Of a stretch of 64,000 nucleotides of DNA, positions 36,811-45,305 are shown piece after piece. How positions within the stretch are numbered: position 1 is the first letter of the stretch; the number at the start of each line of letters is the position of its first letter. Source of the stretch: an uncultured Winogradskyella sp. (GTDB lineage Bacteria > Bacteroidota > Bacteroidia > Flavobacteriales > Flavobacteriaceae); NCBI RefSeq assembly GCF_947501905.1, contig NZ_CANMXL010000002.1, forward strand, positions 186,001 to 250,000. Direction: 5' to 3'. Position numbers and translations under genes: made by a program. The notes below the pieces were generated by a model. That model saw only the letters and a list, made by a program, of their open reading frames with translations, made no database searches and was not told where the DNA came from.

Positions 36811-37623
36811 ATGAAATTAAATATTTTCTATTTATCTGCTTTCCTATGCTTATTTATGTCTTGTAATAAGGCGCTAGAGAAAAAAGAGAAAATAATTACT
36901 AAAACTAAAATTATTGATTTAAGCCATACCTTTTCTGAAGAAACCGTGTATTGGGTAACAGCTAAGGAATTTAAATTAGATATAGTTTCCAAAGGAGATA
37001 CAGACAAAGGCTTTTTTTATGCTGCTAATAATTTTGAAACTGCCGAGCATGGTGGCACACACATCGATGCGCCTATTCACTTCTCAAAAGGCAAGCAATC
37101 CGTTGAAGAAATTCCGTTAGATAAACTCATAGGCCAGGCCATTAAGGTTGATGTTACCGCAAACGCTTCAAATGATCCTGATTATTTGATAAGTGTAGAA
37201 GATTTTACCGATTGGGAAAAAGTAAATGGTACAATACCTAAAGATGCTATAGTACTTTTAGAAACTGGTCATTCTAAACATTATCCCGATAAGCAAAAAT
37301 ATTTAGGTACTGATCAACGTGGTCCTGAAGCCGTGAAGCTGTTACATTTTCCTGGACTTTCACCAGAAGCAGCCACATGGCTAGTAGAAAATAGAAACAT
37401 TAATGCCATTGGTATAGATACGCCTAGTATAGATTATGGGCAATCAGAATATTTTAAAAGCCATGTAATCTTATTATCAGAAAATATTCCTGCATTTGAG
37501 AACATCACTAACCTAGACCAATTGCCTGCTAAAGACTTTGATATCACTGCTTTACCCATGAAAATTAAAGACGGTAGTGGCGCTCCATTACGAATTATTG
37601 CTAAAGTAAAAGAAGAAATATGA
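36811..37623 (+). CDS. Cyclase-family metal hydrolase, lipoprotein (kynurenine formamidase-like)
   Basis: 270 residues from the ATG at 36811; the open frame upstream to 36748 begins with a TTG and lacks a signal. Lipobox FMSC with Cys18. The metal motif HGGTHIDAPIHF (His80, His84, Asp86, His90) is the HxGTHxDxPxHF signature of the cyclase/formamidase family, whose members hydrolyse amides such as formylkynurenine with Zn or Mn. Its extracytoplasmic lipoprotein location differs from the cytoplasmic KynB. The ATG of the next gene overlaps its stop codon (ATGA), so the two are translationally coupled. Confidence 0.88.
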   Translation: MKLNIFYLSAFLCLFMSCNKALEKKEKIITKTKIIDLSHTFSEETVYWVTAKEFKLDIVSKGDTDKGFFYAANNFETAEHGGTHIDAPIHFSKGKQSVEEIPLDKLIGQAIKVDVTANASNDPDYLISVEDFTDWEKVNGTIPKDAIVLLETGHSKHYPDKQKYLGTDQRGPEAVKLLHFPGLSPEAATWLVENRNINAIGIDTPSIDYGQSEYFKSHVILLSENIPAFENITNLDQLPAKDFDITALPMKIKDGSGAPLRIIAKVKEEI

Positions 37624-38345
37624 TTAAATTCTTCAGACATATTCGTAAATCACTAATTGAAAAGAATCAAATGGGCAAGTACTTTAAATATGCCATTGGA
37701 GAAATACTACTTGTAGTTATAGGAATACTTATAGCCCTTCAGATTAACACGTGGAACACTCAAAGATTAGATGGTTTAAAGGAAAAGGCAATTCTTAAAG
37801 AATTGCATAAGGAGTTTTTAGGTAATAAAATTCAGTTCGATACTGTTAAGTTGGTTCATACAAGGTCTATGAAATCTCTTAATACCATTATTGATGCTAT
37901 GCCTCTAACCAAAGAAAATGTATTTAACTTAATAGATACTTTCGAATATGCTCTACATACGTTTACCTTCAATCCTTCCAGTGGTGTTGTAAACTCTTTG
38001 ATTGCTTCTGGGAATTATGAACTTATTAAAAATGATACCTTACGAAATTATTTGGTGACTTGGAATGATGTTTATCGAGACTTTTTAGAGGAAGAGCTTA
38101 ACCATCAAAAATACAGGTATGAAGTTATGGATCCGCATTCTGCACTGAATACAGATGCAATTATGCTTAATAAAGGGGATCAAAAAGCAATAGATTATAC
38201 TATAGACTATGTAGCATCTCGAGAATTTAGAGGTCATCTCACTGTTATTAAAGGAAGGCTTCAAAATATTATAACCGACTTAGAACAAAAGACAGTAGAA
38301 AATCATATAAACGAAATTATTAGACTTACTCAGACCAGTGATTAA
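37620..38345 (+). CDS. DUF6090 family membrane protein, copy 1
   Basis: 241 residues. Begins MIKFFRHIRKSLIEKNQMGK, followed by one transmembrane helix at about 25-42 (AIGEILLVVIGILIALQIN) and a helical exported part with SGVVNSLIASGNYELIKND. The layout matches DUF6090, a Bacteroidota family of unknown function. The first 46 residues match copy 2 at 38 positions, while the rest differs strongly. It overlaps the stop of the previous gene by four bases and its own stop lies inside the start of copy 2. Confidence 0.87.
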   Translation: MIKFFRHIRKSLIEKNQMGKYFKYAIGEILLVVIGILIALQINTWNTQRLDGLKEKAILKELHKEFLGNKIQFDTVKLVHTRSMKSLNTIIDAMPLTKENVFNLIDTFEYALHTFTFNPSSGVVNSLIASGNYELIKNDTLRNYLVTWNDVYRDFLEEELNHQKYRYEVMDPHSALNTDAIMLNKGDQKAIDYTIDYVASREFRGHLTVIKGRLQNIITDLEQKTVENHINEIIRLTQTSD

Positions 38346-38360
38346 ATTCTTCAGACATAT
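37621..38360 (+). repeat. Direct repeat of the 5' end of the DUF6090 genes
   Basis: Bases 37621-37642 and 38339-38360 are identical over 22 positions and encode the same IKFFRHI start. A shorter, partly diverged copy (13 identical bases) starts at 39115. The spacing is 718 and 776 bases. Confidence 0.75.
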
Positions 38361-39117
38361 CCGCCAAAACTTAATCATGGAAAACAAAACAGGCAAATAC
38401 TTTAAATACGCCATTGGCGAAATTATCCTTGTGGTTATTGGGATTCTCATTGCGCTTCAGATTAACAATTGGAATGAGCATAGAAAGGCTAACACCTTAG
38501 AGAAAAGCTATTATTGCTTATTACTAGATGATTTAAAGCAAGACAAACAACAAGTAGAAGTACTTAAAACATTAGTACAGGAGCGTATAAGCTACTCAAA
38601 CCAAATGATTTCTGTGATTCAAAAAGACCAATCAGATGCTACTAAATTCGGTGAAAATCTAAGATACGCAATACGCTTGGCTGCAAAATCATTTCAACCA
38701 AATGATGCCACATATCAAGACATAAAATCTAGTGGAAACCTGAGTATTATAAGAGACAAAAAGATAGTAAAAGCCCTAAACACATATTTTAAATCAACAG
38801 ATGGTTATACAAAAGCTATTATTACAAATTTTGAACTTGATTTTGACCGACTCTCTAACTTTGAAAATTTCATCTCACTAGGCTTATTTAATGCCAATGA
38901 TGAATTTTATAAGAATGAAATATTTACAGAAGACATTAGACAACAACTTGAAGAAGACCTACCTCAATTTATACCTATGGATATTAAACCTAGACTATAC
39001 GGTACTGCACTTAGCATTGGTTTAAACAATAGACGACGCCTAGAATTATTAAACTTAATTGAAGATGAAGTAGACAGTATGTTAAGACTACTAAATCAAA
39101 AGTGTATAAATCAATGA
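38338..39117 (+). CDS. DUF6090 family membrane protein, copy 2 (GTG start)
   Basis: 259 residues. Start GTG at 38338-38340, chosen because it reads MIKFFRHIRQNLIMENKTGK exactly in line with copy 1; it overlaps the copy 1 stop codon by eight bases. One transmembrane helix at about 25-42 (AIGEIILVVIGILIALQIN), then a helical exported domain with SGNLSIIRDKKIVKALNTYF, the SGxxxxIxxxxxxxxL pattern of the family. The copy 2 stop (39115-39117) is overlapped by the start of a third, truncated copy. Confidence 0.87.
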   Translation: MIKFFRHIRQNLIMENKTGKYFKYAIGEIILVVIGILIALQINNWNEHRKANTLEKSYYCLLLDDLKQDKQQVEVLKTLVQERISYSNQMISVIQKDQSDATKFGENLRYAIRLAAKSFQPNDATYQDIKSSGNLSIIRDKKIVKALNTYFKSTDGYTKAIITNFELDFDRLSNFENFISLGLFNANDEFYKNEIFTEDIRQQLEEDLPQFIPMDIKPRLYGTALSIGLNNRRRLELLNLIEDEVDSMLRLLNQKCINQ

Positions 39118-39149
39118 TTAAATTCTTTCGAAAACATGGATGGATTTGA
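39114..39149 (+). pseudogene. Vestige of a third DUF6090 gene (first 8 codons)
   Basis: Starts ATG overlapping the copy 2 stop (ATGA) and reads MIKFFRKHGWI then TGA. The first six residues match copies 1 and 2 and 13 bases are identical. Everything downstream of the eighth codon is gone. It may be a left-over of a deleted gene or a short coincidental run; the ATGA overlap and exact position after copy 2 favour a remnant. Confidence 0.5.
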
Positions 39150-39255
39150 CATTGTAATGGTAATAGCTATTATCCTTTTCGCTAGATTAGGAGTACGTTT
39201 AGTTACAGGATATATAAAACTTAAAAAAGACGAAGAAGACACTAAAGAAGATTAA
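39136..39255 (+). CDS. Small membrane protein, 39 residues, unknown
   Basis: Starts ATG at 39136 in a different frame from the DUF6090 vestige. Short acidic N-terminus, one hydrophobic helix (about 5-20, DIVMVIAIILFARLGV) and a charged tail ending KKDEEDTKED. The pattern of a single helix plus charged tail is that of a real small membrane protein, and Ile/Val-rich coding is clean, but no homology can be claimed and the length is short enough to arise by chance. Confidence 0.45.
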   Translation: MDGFDIVMVIAIILFARLGVRLVTGYIKLKKDEEDTKED

Positions 39256-39316
39256 ATTGTCCTCTAATAACCTTCTGTAAACGTTTTAATAGTAAAACTA
39301 TAAACGCATTAAAAAA

Positions 39317-40468
39317 ATGAAATCTTTATCTACGCTATTTTTATCTGTTTTTACTTTAGCACTATTTGCTCAAGACAAAACCTTAGAACCAAAGCTTGAA
39401 AGCATCTCCTGGATTGCTGGTACATGGCATGGTGAGGCCTTTGGTGGCATAACCGAAGAAATCTGGAGCAAACCATCTAGTGGCTCTATGATGGCAACTT
39501 TTAAACTCACCGTCGATGGGAAAGTACAGTTTTATGAGATTGAAGTTATTCGTGAAATAGAAAACAGCCTCATTCTTCAGCTAAAACACTTTAACAACGA
39601 CCTTAAAGGTTGGGAAACCAAAGACGAAACCGTAGACTTTCCGCTAAAATATATTACCGAAAACAAGGTGGTGTTTGAAGGCATGTCTTTTGAAAAAATT
39701 TCTGAAAACGAAATGAATGTCTATGTTGATGTCAAGGAAAATGACAAAGTTGAAACTGTAAAATTCAATTACAAAAAAGACTTACCTATAAAAAAACCTG
39801 TGAAGCAGCTTATAGAAGTAAAAAAAACGAAAGTGCAACCAATTATAGATGGAAAAGCGAATGAGCCAATTTGGAAGAACTCGCAATGGTATCCAATTAA
39901 TCAATTATGGTTAGGAGAACCATACAGTAAAGACGATTTTCAAGGGCGTTATAAACTCACATGGGCCAAAGAAGCACTTTATCTGTTGGCAGAAATTAAA
40001 GACGATAAGCTTGTAGATAACTACAAAGACCCTCTAAAAAGCTGGTGGGATGAGGATTGCTTGGAAGTTTTTATTGACGAAGATAATAGTGGCGGCAATC
40101 ATCAATACAATCATTCTGCATTTGCATATCATATAGATTTAGACGGTAATGTGGTAGATGTTACACCACAAAAAGAAGGCAAATTATACAATTCTCATAT
40201 CGTATCTAAACGAATTACAAATGGCAATACCACGACATGGGAAGTCAAGATTCTCCTTTTTGATAAATCGTATAAAGACGGCAGTATTAATAATCCTGTA
40301 GAATTAAAAAGTGGCAAAAACATAGGCTTTGCTTTAGCCTATTGCGATAATGATAATAGTGAGCATCGTGAAAATTTTATTGGCTCTATAGTAGTTGATG
40401 GTGCGGATAATGACAGAGGTTGGATTGATGCAAATATTTTTGGGACTTTGCTCTTATCAGAAAACTAG
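39317..40468 (+). CDS. Exported protein, DUF6265 plus family 9 carbohydrate-binding-like domain
   Basis: 383 residues. Signal peptide (1-18, ending LFAQ). Residues about 25-155 (ISWIAGTWHGEAFGGITEEIW, SGSMMATFKL) match DUF6265, a lipocalin-like module. Residues 170-383 have the CBM9/DOMON pattern: IDGKANEPIWKNSQW, KLTWAKEALYLLAEIKDD, SWWDEDCLEVFIDED and the end GWIDANIFGTLLL. It would bind a sugar or a small ligand outside the inner membrane. It is the first of a run of exported proteins and peptidases up to 44.3 kb. Confidence 0.82.
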   Translation: MKSLSTLFLSVFTLALFAQDKTLEPKLESISWIAGTWHGEAFGGITEEIWSKPSSGSMMATFKLTVDGKVQFYEIEVIREIENSLILQLKHFNNDLKGWETKDETVDFPLKYITENKVVFEGMSFEKISENEMNVYVDVKENDKVETVKFNYKKDLPIKKPVKQLIEVKKTKVQPIIDGKANEPIWKNSQWYPINQLWLGEPYSKDDFQGRYKLTWAKEALYLLAEIKDDKLVDNYKDPLKSWWDEDCLEVFIDEDNSGGNHQYNHSAFAYHIDLDGNVVDVTPQKEGKLYNSHIVSKRITNGNTTTWEVKILLFDKSYKDGSINNPVELKSGKNIGFALAYCDNDNSEHRENFIGSIVVDGADNDRGWIDANIFGTLLLSEN

Positions 40469-40550
40469 CTGAAACGTAATTAACAAATATTTAAAAGCGA
40501 TTCTTTGGCTAAAGACTTATTTTTAAGGCTGAAAAACAACCACCAACCTT

Positions 40551-41882
40551 ATGAAAAAAATAATTCTTGCTTTAGCACTATTCAATTTTGCTTTTGGCCA
40601 ATCACAAACAGACCAAAAACTATACGATATTATTGATGCCGTTTCTGAAGAGCGTTTAAAAAATGATGTCAAAACTTTAGCAGATTTTGGCACACGCCAT
40701 ACACTAAGTGATACCATATCAGATACTCGTGGTATTGGTGCAGCACGACGCTGGATAAAAGGACAATTCGATAATATTTCAAAAGATTGTGATAACTGTT
40801 TAGAAGTCTTTTATCAACAAGATTTAGTAGAAAAAGGAAGAAATCAACGTATTGTTAAAGATGTAATGGTAGTTAATGTGGTTGCTATACAACGCGGCAC
40901 AAAATATCCAAATCGCTTTATAATCATGAGTGGCGACATCGATTCGCGAGTATCTGACCCAGCAGATTACACCTCAGATTCACCTGGAGCTAATGACAAT
41001 GCGTCTGGTATGGCTGGAGCCATTGAAACAGCAAGAGTATTGTCTAAATATAAATTTGAAAGTAGTATTATCTATGTTGGCCTTTCTGGAGAAGAGCAAG
41101 GGCTTTTTGGTGGACAAGGTTTAGCTAAATATGCGCAAGACAATAATTGGGATATTGTTGGCATTCTCAACAACGATATGATAGGAAACATTACTGGTGT
41201 TGATGGTGTGATAGATAACCGTACATTCCGCATTTTCTCTGAACCTGTACCAGCTAATGAAGGTGAAAGAGCGCGTCGTGCACGTCGTTTTTATGGTGGC
41301 GAGGTCGATGGCATTTCTCGTCAATTGGCACGTTATGTGCATAAAACCGTAAAAACATACATGCCCGAAATGAACCCTATGATGGTTTACAGATTAGACC
41401 GTTTTGGGCGCGGTGGTCATCACAGACCTTTTAATGATGTAGGTTTTGCAGGCATCCGTATTATGGAAGCCCACGAAAATTATACACAACAGCACCAAGA
41501 CATTAGAACAGAAGATGGTATTAACTACGGTGATACGTTTGAGCATGTTAATTTTCCGTATTGTAAGAAGCTAACCGCTGTAAATGCTATTAATTTAGCA
41601 AGTATTGCCTCTGCTCCGCCTTCACCAAAAAATGTTGGTATTGGAGGTATTGTACAGCCTTCAGCAAAGTTTAGCTGGGATAAGGTAGATGGTGCAGTAG
41701 GTTACAAGATTTACTGGAGAGATACCACGTCTCCTACTTGGGATAATAGTAGGTATGTTGGTGATGTATCAGAATACACTTTAGACGGCATAGTAGTCGA
41801 TAATTTCTTTTTTGGTGTTGCTGCCGTTGGAAAAGATGGACACGAGAGTGTTGTTGTTTTCCCAAATAAGATTATTCGTTAA
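40551..41882 (+). CDS. M28-family metallopeptidase with C-terminal fibronectin type III domain
   Basis: 443 residues, exported (signal peptide about 1-16). M28 catalytic domain with second-site ligand Asp149 in GANDNASG, Glu181-Glu182 in SGEEQGLFGG, Asp209 in LNNDMIGN and His308 in MEAHEN. At the first ligand position, where M28 enzymes usually have GHxDS, it has GDIDSR with Asp129. Residues about 355-443 form an FnIII-like sandwich. The gene lies 82 bases after the CBM9-like gene and 4 bases before the M23 gene. Activity cannot be taken for granted because of the ligand change. Confidence 0.86.
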   Translation: MKKIILALALFNFAFGQSQTDQKLYDIIDAVSEERLKNDVKTLADFGTRHTLSDTISDTRGIGAARRWIKGQFDNISKDCDNCLEVFYQQDLVEKGRNQRIVKDVMVVNVVAIQRGTKYPNRFIIMSGDIDSRVSDPADYTSDSPGANDNASGMAGAIETARVLSKYKFESSIIYVGLSGEEQGLFGGQGLAKYAQDNNWDIVGILNNDMIGNITGVDGVIDNRTFRIFSEPVPANEGERARRARRFYGGEVDGISRQLARYVHKTVKTYMPEMNPMMVYRLDRFGRGGHHRPFNDVGFAGIRIMEAHENYTQQHQDIRTEDGINYGDTFEHVNFPYCKKLTAVNAINLASIASAPPSPKNVGIGGIVQPSAKFSWDKVDGAVGYKIYWRDTTSPTWDNSRYVGDVSEYTLDGIVVDNFFFGVAAVGKDGHESVVVFPNKIIR

Positions 41883-41886
41883 TTAA

Positions 41887-42690
41887 ATGAAGAGGTGCTA
41901 TTTTTTAACCTTATGTTTTGCTCTCCTGTTGATGGGTTGCTCAAAAAAACTCAAGGCACCACGTTTCATAAAATTTAAGGTTGAAAAAGATTCGCTTTTA
42001 GTGATTTCTAAAAATCATTTGGTATCTCCTATGTATGTAAAAGTCATAGATAGAAAAACAAATGAAGATACTTATCACCAGCTTAAACCGAAAGAAGAAA
42101 CAACCATCTTAAAATATCTAAATTCTAAGATAGATTCTAATGAAGTACTTGAAAAATACAAATTTCTCGGGTATTATGGCGAATACCCTTTTAAATCTTA
42201 CGATACCAATCACATCTATACATTACCATTTCAAAAAGGATATCAATCCTTGGTCATTCAGGGTTATGACGGCGATTTCTCACATAAAGGCTCTTTTTCT
42301 GCTAAATGCTTAGATTTTGAAATGGCAATTGGAGACACCATTGTTGCTGCAAGAGATGGTGTTGTTGTAAAAGTGAGTATTAAACATAATAAGCAAGGCA
42401 CCACAGAAGATTATAGAGATTATGGCAATTATATGATGCTATATCACTCAGACAATACATTCTCCCAGTATGTACATTTAAAACAATATGGTAACTTAGC
42501 CAAAGTTGGTGATTCTGTAAAAGCTAAACAGCCTATAGCCTTATCAGGTTTTACGGGTTGGACAACTGCACCTCACTTGCATTTTGGTGTTTATAAACCA
42601 ACAGCAACCGGATTAGTATCAATTCCTGTAATTTTGGATTCTATACCAGGAAAACAATTAAAGCGAGGTGATATCTTAACTAAGAAATAA
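41887..42690 (+). CDS. M23-family metallopeptidase, lipoprotein
   Basis: 267 residues. Lipobox LMGC with Cys18. LytM-like fold: SHKGSFSAKCLDFEM with His133 and Asp143 as zinc ligands in the long-spaced version of the motif, HSDNTFSQYVHL (His197), and HLH (His230, His232) in TAPHLHFGVY. The motif set is complete for a glycyl or D,L-endopeptidase acting on cell wall or peptides, but the exact bond is unknown. It sits between two other peptidase genes with gaps of 4 and 2 bases, indicating one transcript. Confidence 0.9.
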   Translation: MKRCYFLTLCFALLLMGCSKKLKAPRFIKFKVEKDSLLVISKNHLVSPMYVKVIDRKTNEDTYHQLKPKEETTILKYLNSKIDSNEVLEKYKFLGYYGEYPFKSYDTNHIYTLPFQKGYQSLVIQGYDGDFSHKGSFSAKCLDFEMAIGDTIVAARDGVVVKVSIKHNKQGTTEDYRDYGNYMMLYHSDNTFSQYVHLKQYGNLAKVGDSVKAKQPIALSGFTGWTTAPHLHFGVYKPTATGLVSIPVILDSIPGKQLKRGDILTKK

Positions 42691-42692
42691 AA

Positions 42693-44333
42693 ATGAAAGC
42701 ATTAAAACACAGACTTTGTATTGCACTATTATTAATCTCAACATTTGGTATTGCTCAAGGATTATTAAATAAAAAAAAAGATTTTACAAGGCAAGACACG
42801 CTAAGAGGGAGCATTACTCCTGAGCGCGAATGGTGGGATTTAACCTATTACCATTTGGATATTGAAGTGAAACCAGATGAGAAATTTATCTCGGGAAAGA
42901 ATACCATTCAATATAAAGTATTAAAACCACATCAAGTGATGCAAATAGATTTGCAAGTACCAATGCAGATTACAAAAGTACTTCAAAACGGTAAACCTTT
43001 AGACGTAAAACATGAGGGTAATGCACACTTTGTCACATTAAATGACAAGCAAAAAATTGGTGCTGTAAATACCATCGAAGTGCATTACAAAGGCAAGCCT
43101 AGAGAAGCAAAACGTGCACCTTGGGATGGCGGTTTTTCATGGAAAAAAGACAAAAACGGCAAACACTTTATTGCCACGTCTTGTCAAGGCTTGGGCGCAA
43201 GTGTATGGTGGCCTAACAAAGACCATATGTATGACGAAGTAGACAGTATGCTCATTAGTATCACAAACCCAAAAGGCTTAACTAATGTATCTAATGGCAG
43301 GCTCAGAAAGTTAGAAGATAAAGGTGATAAAGTCACATCGCATTGGTATGTAAATAATCCAATCAATAATTACGGTGTCAATGTAAATATTGGAGATTAT
43401 GTGAACTTTTCTGAAATCTATAAAGGAGAAAATGGAAATCTTGATATGGATTATTGGGTATTGAAGGATAATCTTGACAAAGCAAAAGAGCATTTTAAAG
43501 ATGCTCCAAAAATGATGAAAGCTTTTGAGCATTGGTTTGGTCCTTATCCATTTTATGAAGACAGTTTTAAACTCGTAGAAGTCCCATATCTAGGTATGGA
43601 ACATCAGAGTTCAGTAACCTATGGCAACCAATATAAAAAGGGATATTTAGGTAATGATTTATCGCGGACTGGCTGGGGATTAAAATGGGATTTTATTATT
43701 GTTCATGAAGGTGGACACGAATGGTTTGCCAATAACATAACCAATGTAGATGTAGCAGATATGTGGATACATGAAGGCTTTACAGCCTATTCTGAAAATC
43801 TCTTTTTAGATTATTACTATGGCAAAGAAGCCTCTGCAGATTATGTGATTGGCACACGGGCAAATATTCAGAACGACAAGCCTTTAATTGGGGTTTATAA
43901 CGTCAATAAGGAAGGCTCTAGCGACATGTATTATAAAGGCGCTAATATGTTGCATACTTTGAGACAGCTTATTGAAGACGATGAGCTTTGGTGTCAAATT
44001 TTAAGAGGCTTAAATTCAGAGTTTTATCATCAAACCGTAACTACAAAACAAGTTGAAGATTACATTAGTAAAATGACTAGAAAGGACTTAAGTGCTTTCT
44101 TTAATCAGTATTTACGTGATGTACGTATTCCAACTTTAGAGTATAAAATAGAAGACAATGCGTTTAAATTCCGCTATGTAAATATTGTCGAAAATTTTGA
44201 CATGCCAATTGAAGTAGAAATTAATGGCAAATCAGAATGGATTTTCCCAAATTCTGAATGGAAAACTAAACAAATTAAAGTTTCAGAATTTAAAGTAGAC
44301 AGAGACTACTATATTTATTCAAAACAATTATAA
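42693..44333 (+). CDS. M1-family aminopeptidase, exported
   Basis: 546 residues. Signal peptide (about 1-22). Gluzincin motif HEGGHEW (His338, Glu339, His342) and Glu361, exactly 18 residues after the second His, in WIHEGFTAYSE, the M1 arrangement. The GAMEN-like exopeptidase element appears as YLGMEHQSS just before. It removes N-terminal residues from peptides outside the inner membrane. It is shorter than typical 850-residue PepN because it lacks the C-terminal helical domain. It overlaps the next gene by one base. Confidence 0.93.
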   Translation: MKALKHRLCIALLLISTFGIAQGLLNKKKDFTRQDTLRGSITPEREWWDLTYYHLDIEVKPDEKFISGKNTIQYKVLKPHQVMQIDLQVPMQITKVLQNGKPLDVKHEGNAHFVTLNDKQKIGAVNTIEVHYKGKPREAKRAPWDGGFSWKKDKNGKHFIATSCQGLGASVWWPNKDHMYDEVDSMLISITNPKGLTNVSNGRLRKLEDKGDKVTSHWYVNNPINNYGVNVNIGDYVNFSEIYKGENGNLDMDYWVLKDNLDKAKEHFKDAPKMMKAFEHWFGPYPFYEDSFKLVEVPYLGMEHQSSVTYGNQYKKGYLGNDLSRTGWGLKWDFIIVHEGGHEWFANNITNVDVADMWIHEGFTAYSENLFLDYYYGKEASADYVIGTRANIQNDKPLIGVYNVNKEGSSDMYYKGANMLHTLRQLIEDDELWCQILRGLNSEFYHQTVTTKQVEDYISKMTRKDLSAFFNQYLRDVRIPTLEYKIEDNAFKFRYVNIVENFDMPIEVEINGKSEWIFPNSEWKTKQIKVSEFKVDRDYYIYSKQL

Positions 44334-44908
44334 TGAAGGCTATTCCTGAGCTTTATTTTGAACGTGATGTAGAATGGTATGACTGGTTACTTGCCAATCA
44401 TGACACCCATAAGGCAGTCTATATTGTTTTCTATAAGCTCGAAACTAAAATTCCAACAATGCGATGGGAAGAAGCTGTAAGAGTGGCGCTATGTTTCGGT
44501 TGGATTGATGCTACAGTAAAAAGTTTAGGTGGTGGTAAACGCATTCAATATTTCACGCATAGAAACCCTAAAAGTACATGGAGTGCACTCAACAAAAAGT
44601 ATGTTATTGAACTCGAAAAGTCTAATCTAATTCAAGAACCCGGTTGGAAAATGATTGAATTGGCAAAAGAAACTGGCACTTGGACAGCTATGGATGATGT
44701 TGAAAGTGGAGTAATACCAGACAATCTACAACAAGCATTTGATAAAAATCCACGTGCTTTCGAGAATTATCAAAATTTTTCTAAAGGCTATAGAAAAGGA
44801 TATCTATCGTGGTTAAATAGTGCTAAACGCGAAGAAACCAAACAAAAAAGAATCGCAGAAATCATAAGACTCTGCGATGCAAACATTAAAAGTAGAGAAG
44901 CTTGGTGA
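44333..44908 (+). CDS. YdeI/OmpD-associated family protein
   Basis: 191 residues, no signal peptide. WLLANHDTHKAVYIVFYK, WEEAVRVALCFGWIDATVKS and YFTHRNPKSTWSALNKKYV are the characteristic segments of the YdeI (bacteriocin-protection, OmpD-associated) family, whose mechanism is not known. The ATG uses the last base of the M1 peptidase stop. It is a soluble protein at the end of a group of exported peptidases. Confidence 0.88.
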   Translation: MKAIPELYFERDVEWYDWLLANHDTHKAVYIVFYKLETKIPTMRWEEAVRVALCFGWIDATVKSLGGGKRIQYFTHRNPKSTWSALNKKYVIELEKSNLIQEPGWKMIELAKETGTWTAMDDVESGVIPDNLQQAFDKNPRAFENYQNFSKGYRKGYLSWLNSAKREETKQKRIAEIIRLCDANIKSREAW

Positions 44909-45305
44909 TACATACAATTCATAATAGCCTATAGAAACTCTAGTTTTCAACTTCTTATATCTAAATTTTTAATTTATCTCTTTCTGAATTTATATCATTT
45001 CAAAAAATTATTAATGATGAATTTTAATGGTATTATTTATTCATTAGTTTTCATTTGACTACACTTATGTCGTTTTTATAACCACTTATTACTTAACAAT
45101 TTCATTATTTCTCTTTTTACAAGACATTAGTCATTATTAATTGATTGTAAATTTTATTAAAAATGCAGATAAGAAGAGATCACACAAAACACTGTTGGAA
45201 AATTTCATTAAGTATAATAGAGTTAAGAAAAATCTTTTTTTTGTTAGCACTTATATTATTTTCAATTCTCATAGTATCATAAAACTTGAAACTAAACTTC
45301 TTGTA
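44909..45305. other. 397-base AT-rich stretch without a convincing gene
   Basis: Between the stop of the YdeI gene and the stop of the convergent ATPase gene. No hairpin terminator, tRNA or repeat is seen. A 39-codon frame from ATG 45163 to stop 45282 on the plus strand encodes a basic N-terminus and one hydrophobic helix, similar in design to the small protein at 39136, but it is not supported by a promoter or ribosome-binding site. The longer plus frame from a TTG at 45141 runs into the ATPase gene and is doubtful. Confidence 0.6.
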
